DNA from: Zeimonas sp039807785
Lineage (GTDB): Bacteria > Pseudomonadota > Gammaproteobacteria > Burkholderiales > Burkholderiaceae_E
Direction: 5' to 3'
NCBI GenBank assembly: GCA_039807785.1
Contig: JBDHRX010000038.1
Span: 1 to 25,575 of the forward strand
DNA length: 25,575 nucleotides
The notes under the pieces were generated by a model. The model did not search any database. It saw only the letters and a program-made list of their open reading frames with translations, and had not been told where the DNA came from. Shown here one piece after another: positions 22,587 through 25,575 of the stretch (positions within the stretch are counted from its first letter, which is position 1; each line of letters starts with the position of its first letter). Position numbers and translations under genes: made by a program.

Positions 22587-22603
22587 GAAACTCCGGACGA
22601 ATT

Positions 22604-22617
22604 CTAACAAGCGTTAG
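22604..22617. promoter_or_regulatory. Perfect inverted repeat CTAAC-N4-GTTAG, probable TetR-family operator
   Basis: CTAACAAGCGTTAG has two perfect five-base arms around a four-base centre and lies in the leader of the first gene of the nine-gene unit, covering the predicted transcription start. It fits the size and symmetry of TetR-family operators, and is one base away from the CNAACGNNCGTTNG pattern I recall for the phenylacetyl-CoA-responsive PaaR of Thermus. I found no second copy in the window by eye. The likely ligand is the TetR protein encoded in the same unit. Confidence 0.65.
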
Positions 22618-22619
22618 GT

Positions 22620-22648
22620 AGATTAATCGGGCAACAGCCGAGCGTCAA
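22620..22648 (-). promoter_or_regulatory. Candidate sigma-70 promoter of the nine-gene catabolic unit
   Basis: On the minus strand TTGACG (22648-22643) matches the -35 consensus at five of six bases. The -10 element is less clear: ATTAAT (22627-22622) at a 15-bp spacing, or TAATCT (22625-22620) at 17 bp. Transcription would begin near 22613-22616, inside the inverted repeat, so a bound regulator would block initiation. Confidence 0.5.
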
Positions 22649-22682
22649 GCGGGCTCGAGCGCGCGAGCGGCGCCAAGCCGGG

Positions 22683-22700
22683 AAACCCGCGTCACGCGGG
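22683..22700 (-). terminator. Possible intrinsic terminator downstream of the tRNA cluster
   Basis: On the minus strand CCCGCG-TGA-CGCGGG forms a perfect six-pair stem with a three-base loop, followed by TTTCCC. It lies about 87 bases past the tRNA-His CCA end and before the promoter of the next operon, the right place to end the tRNA transcript. The T run is only three bases. Confidence 0.4.
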
Positions 22701-22787
22701 ACTGAAAGGGGAGATCGCGCCGGACCGGAAGCTAGGAGATCCGTCCGGGACGGGCGCCCAGGGTCACCCGGGCGATCGAGGAATAGG

Positions 22788-22863
22788 TGGGGTGGCTGAT
22801 GGGATTCGAACCCACGACAACCGGAATCACAATCCGGGACTCTACCCCTGAGCTACAGCCACC
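22788..22863 (-). tRNA. tRNA-His (anticodon GTG)
   Basis: The 76-base gene folds into a full cloverleaf. The acceptor strands are GGTGGCTG and CAGCCACC, the anticodon stem is CCGGA/TCCGG around loop TTGTGAT, and the T arm contains GTTCGAATC. The 5' end encodes the extra G at position -1 that pairs with C73, a hallmark of bacterial tRNA-His. The 3' CCA is encoded. It is 10 bp downstream of tRNA-Arg and last in the cluster. Confidence 0.97.
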
Positions 22864-22873
22864 ATTGGACATC

Positions 22874-22950
<77 letters not shown>

Positions 22951-23016
22951 AATTCCGTCGGGGCCGAAGGCGCGCTCGATGCCGGATCGGATGCAGGTGA
23001 CATCGGAAGCGCGCGA

Positions 23017-23093
<77 letters not shown>

Positions 23094-23103
23094 GAGGAGC
23101 GGG

Positions 23104-23109
23104 ATTGTA
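23104..23109 (-). promoter_or_regulatory. Candidate -10 box TACAAT of the tRNA cluster
   Basis: On the minus strand TACAAT ends 10 bases before the mature 5' end of tRNA-Pro. Initiation 6-7 bases downstream would leave a leader of only a few bases. The corresponding -35 region is GC-rich and lacks a clear hexamer. Its position in the 67-bp gap after glmM supports a promoter of its own for the tRNA genes. Confidence 0.5.
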
Positions 23110-23117
23110 GCGCACTT

Positions 23118-23139
23118 CCGCGGCCCGTGCGGACCGCGG
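23118..23139 (-). terminator. Strong GC hairpin after glmM (possible terminator)
   Basis: CCGCGG occurs at both ends of a 22-base block, and the inner bases extend the stem to about nine pairs (one G-U in the minus-strand RNA) with a four-base loop. It starts 21 bases past the glmM stop. No T run follows. It would separate the glmM transcript from the tRNA promoter, whose -35 region it overlaps. Confidence 0.4.
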
Positions 23140-23160
23140 AGCGTCGTCCGCCGCGCGGAT

Positions 23161-24537
23161 TCAGCGCGCCGCGCCCAGCGCGTCGGCGAGGCGCCGGGCC
23201 ATCTGCTCGGCCACCGCGGCCTCGCGCGCCTCGACCATCAGGCGCAGCAGCGGCTCGGTGCCGGAGGGCCGGATCAGGATCCGCCCGTCGCTGCCGAGCT
23301 CGCGCTCGACTTCGGCGCGGGCATGCGCGAGAGCGGCGCTGCCCTGCCAGTCGAAGCCCTTCTCGATGCGGACGTTGACCAGCGTCTGCGGGAACATCCG
23401 CAGGTCGGTGCACAGCTCGGCCAGCGTCGCGCCGCTGCGGCGGATCGCGGTCAGCACCTGCAGCGCGCTGATCGTGCCGTCGCCGGTGGTGTGGCAATCG
23501 AGGCAGAGCAGGTGCCCGGAGTTCTCGCCTCCGTAGCGCCAGCCCTTCTGCTGCAGCATCTCCAGCACGTAGCGATCGCCGACCTTGGCGCGCTCGAACT
23601 GCACCCCCATGCGGCCGAATGCCTGCTCGAGCCCGAAGTTGGACATCAGCGTGCCGACCGCCCCGGGGACCGCCTCGCGCTCGCGGCGGTCGCGCACGAT
23701 CACGTAGAGCAGCTCGTCGCCGTCGTAGAGCCGGCCCGACGCGTCGACCATCATCAGCCGGTCGGCGTCGCCGTCGACCGCGATGCCGAGGTCGGCCTGG
23801 TGTTCGAGCACCGCGCGCCGCAGGGCCTCGGTGTCGGTGGCGCCGCAGCCGTCGTTGATGTTCAGGCCGTTGGGCGCGACGCCGATCGGCACGATGTCGG
23901 CGCCCAGCTCGTGGAACACGTGCGGCGCGGTGTGGTAGCCGGCACCGTTCGCGCAATCGACCACCAGGCGCATGCCGCGCAGGTCGAGGGCGCCGGGGAA
24001 GCTGCTCTTGCAGAACTCGATGTACCGCCCCGCGGCGTCGTCGATGCGGCGCGCGCGGCCCAGCCGGCTCGACGCCACGCAGCCGACCGGCTGGTCCAGC
24101 GCCGCCTCGATCGCGGCCTCCACCGCGTCGGGCAGCTTGTTCCCGTCGGCCGAGAAGAACTTGATGCCGTTGTCCTCGTAGGGGTTGTGCGAGGCGCTGA
24201 TGACCACGCCGGCCGACAGGCGCAGCGCGCGCGTCAGGTAGGCCACCCCGGGCGTCGGCAGCGGCCCCGACAGCAGCACGTCGACCCCGGCCGCCGAGAA
24301 ACCCGCCTGCAGCGCCGCCTCGAGCATGTAGCCCGACACGCGCGTGTCCTTGCCGACGATGACCGCCGGCCGGCCGGTGGCGGCCGCGCCGCCGATGCCC
24401 CCGACCGCGTGCGACGCCGCCGATCCGGCCAGGACCTTGCCCGCCGCGTAACCGAGGCGCAGCACGAATTCGGCGGTGATCGGCGCCTCACCGACCCGCC
24501 CACGCACCCCATCCGTGCCGAAGTACCTGCGTCCCAT
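23161..24537 (-). CDS. glmM: Phosphoglucosamine mutase GlmM
   Basis: The product is 458 residues, slightly above the usual ~445 because of a Gly/Ala-rich insertion near residues 38-56. The N-terminus 'RRYFGTDGVRG' is diagnostic. The active-site phosphoserine loop is 'ISASHNPYEDNG' (phosphoserine S116), the metal-binding loop is DGDADR (255-260), the sugar loop is 'GGENSGH', and the phosphate-binding 'RPSGTEP' is at 423-429. It converts glucosamine-6-phosphate to glucosamine-1-phosphate for UDP-GlcNAc, hence peptidoglycan and lipopolysaccharide. AGGAGGG lies seven bases before the ATG. It is 12 bp after folP; ftsH-folP-glmM is a conserved proteobacterial order. Confidence 0.97.
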   Translation of the reverse strand: MGRRYFGTDGVRGRVGEAPITAEFVLRLGYAAGKVLAGSAASHAVGGIGGAAATGRPAVIVGKDTRVSGYMLEAALQAGFSAAGVDVLLSGPLPTPGVAYLTRALRLSAGVVISASHNPYEDNGIKFFSADGNKLPDAVEAAIEAALDQPVGCVASSRLGRARRIDDAAGRYIEFCKSSFPGALDLRGMRLVVDCANGAGYHTAPHVFHELGADIVPIGVAPNGLNINDGCGATDTEALRRAVLEHQADLGIAVDGDADRLMMVDASGRLYDGDELLYVIVRDRREREAVPGAVGTLMSNFGLEQAFGRMGVQFERAKVGDRYVLEMLQQKGWRYGGENSGHLLCLDCHTTGDGTISALQVLTAIRRSGATLAELCTDLRMFPQTLVNVRIEKGFDWQGSAALAHARAEVERELGSDGRILIRPSGTEPLLRLMVEAREAAVAEQMARRLADALGAAR

Positions 24538-24549
24538 CGTCTCGCCCTC

Positions 24550-25398
24550 CTACTGCGCATCCTCGATCGCCTGCCAGACGCGCAGCGCGTCGCGGCTTTC
24601 CGCAACGTCGTGCACCCGCAGGATCGCCGCCCCGCGCGCCGCCGCGGCCAGCATGGCGGCCAGGCTCCCCGCGAGGCGTTCACCGGCCGGCCGGCCGGTC
24701 AGGTGCCCGATCATCGACTTGCGCGAGACGCCCACCAGCACCGGCTGCCCGGCCGCGACCAGCTCGTCGAGCGCGCCCAGCAGCTGCAGGTTGTGCGCCA
24801 CCGTCTTGCCGAAGCCGATGCCCGGGTCGATCACGATCCGGTCACGCGCCACGCCCGCAGCCTCCAGCGCCGCGATCCGCGCGTACAGGAACTGCTCCAC
24901 CTCCGAGACCACTTCGTCGTAGGCCGGGGCCTGCTGCATCGTCGCGGGCTGGCCCTGCATGTGCATCAGGCACACGGCGCAGCCGGCATCGCGCACCGCC
25001 TCGATCGCCCCGTCGGCGCGCAGCGCGGCGACGTCGTTGATCATGTCGGCGCCATGAGTGATCGCCAAGCGCATCGTGGCCGGATGGCGCGTATCGACCG
25101 ACAGCGGGATGTCGCAGTCGTGCAGCGCGTCGAGCACCGGCACCACCCTCGCGATCTCCTCGTCGGGCGTGACCGGCGCCGCGCCGGGGCGCGTCGACTC
25201 GCCGCCGATGTCGATCAGGTCGGCGCCGTCGGCGATCAGCCGGCGCGCATGCGCGATCGCGGCATCGACGCTCGCGTGGCGGCCGCCGTCCGAAAACGAG
25301 TCGGGCGTCACGTTGACCACGCCCATCAGCAGCGGCCGCCCGAGCGGCAGCAGGAATCGCCCGCAGGCGAGGCGGCGTACCGGCTGGAGCAGGCTCAT
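24550..25398 (-). CDS. folP: Dihydropteroate synthase
   Basis: The product is 282 residues from the ATG at 25398. The pterin-binding signatures are complete: 'GVVNVTPDSFSDGG' (26-39), 'DIGGESTRPGA' (63-73), 'SVDTRHP', 'MINDVAALR', 'DPGIGFGKT' and 'GVSRKSMIG'. The enzyme joins p-aminobenzoate to dihydropterin pyrophosphate in folate synthesis and is the sulfonamide target. A TTG at 25431 would add a Pro-rich 11-residue extension not expected for the family, so I prefer the ATG, although it has no clear Shine-Dalgarno. It may be translated by coupling or read-through from ftsH, about 140 bp upstream. Confidence 0.95.
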   Translation of the reverse strand: MSLLQPVRRLACGRFLLPLGRPLLMGVVNVTPDSFSDGGRHASVDAAIAHARRLIADGADLIDIGGESTRPGAAPVTPDEEIARVVPVLDALHDCDIPLSVDTRHPATMRLAITHGADMINDVAALRADGAIEAVRDAGCAVCLMHMQGQPATMQQAPAYDEVVSEVEQFLYARIAALEAAGVARDRIVIDPGIGFGKTVAHNLQLLGALDELVAAGQPVLVGVSRKSMIGHLTGRPAGERLAGSLAAMLAAAARGAAILRVHDVAESRDALRVWQAIEDAQ

Positions 25399-25539
25399 CG
25401 GTGGCGGGATCGGTGGGGGAAGGAGAACCAAGAGCCGGCCCGGAGCAGGCCGGCGCGGAGGAAATCGACCGGCGAGCCGGCCCGGCGCCGGCGGGACGGC
25501 CCGGAGCGTCCGGCGATCCGGACCGTTCCGGCCGCGCGG

Positions 25540-25575
25540 TCAGGGCGCGGCCGGCTCCGCGGGCGCGGCCGGCGG
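25540..25575 (-). CDS. ftsH: Probable last codons of FtsH protease (gene continues beyond window)
   Basis: The last 33 bases on the minus strand encode PPAAPAEPAAP followed by TGA (25542-25540). A Pro/Ala-rich tail is typical of the C-terminus of betaproteobacterial FtsH, and ftsH precedes folP-glmM in this group. The call rests on eleven low-complexity residues and gene order, so it is tentative. In the following 140-bp gap, GTCCGG-CGAT-CCGGAC (25508-25523) can form a hairpin just past the stop, without a T tract. Confidence 0.45.
   Translation of the reverse strand, partial: PPAAPAEPAAP

Noticed and set aside
22701..22787. Hairpins in the spacer between the tRNA cluster and the catabolic promoter (for example around 22757-22774) as a small RNA or riboswitch
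   Set aside because: The inverted repeats contain mismatches, no promoter or T-run accompanies them, and GC-rich spacers yield such structures by chance.

Overview
The window is about 25.6 kb of very GC-rich DNA, densely coding, with short intergenic gaps and many overlapping start and stop codons. Gene content and order (fliK-fliL-M-N-O-P-Q-R; ftsH-folP-glmM; a Pro-Arg-His tRNA cluster; Liv-type ABC transporters with acyl-CoA ligases) point to a betaproteobacterium, most likely Burkholderiales. The organism is inferred from gene content only. I saw no mobile element, CRISPR array, rRNA or prophage gene.

Layout. (1) 1-4838, plus strand: the end of fliK, then fliL-M-N-O-P-Q-R, which encode the motor switch and the membrane export gate of the flagellum. 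(2) 4916-6663, plus strand: a cytoplasmic histidine kinase with its own receiver domain, translationally coupled to a NarL/LuxR-type response regulator. (3) 6746-10272, minus strand: a coupled pair for cyclic di-GMP turnover, with the receiver-GGDEF-EAL phosphodiesterase first and a diguanylate cyclase second. (4) 10400-12292, plus strand: a membrane PAS histidine kinase, divergent from that pair and without its own response regulator. (5) 12357-22586, minus strand: a compact nine-gene unit. In transcription order it holds a 2,4-dienoyl-CoA-reductase-like Fe-S flavoenzyme, a periplasmic binding protein, LivG, LivF, LivH, LivM, a TetR regulator, an acyl-CoA synthetase and a flavin monooxygenase. 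A perfect inverted repeat lies at its presumed promoter. (6) 22788-23093, minus strand: tRNA-His, tRNA-Arg and tRNA-Pro. (7) 23161-25575, minus strand: glmM, folP and the probable last codons of ftsH.

How the parts fit. The left half is motility and signalling: flagellar switch and export proteins, two sensor kinases, and enzymes that make and break cyclic di-GMP. A candidate flagellar sigma-28 promoter lies before the phosphodiesterase gene. The nine-gene unit reads as one inducible pathway: an ABC importer takes up an unknown small organic (probably carboxylic) compound, the ligase makes its CoA thioester, the two flavoenzymes carry out redox steps, and the TetR protein probably senses a CoA thioester and controls the unit through the operator at 22604-22617. 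The substrate cannot be read from the sequence, and this unit is the best candidate in the window for an undescribed system. The right end is housekeeping.
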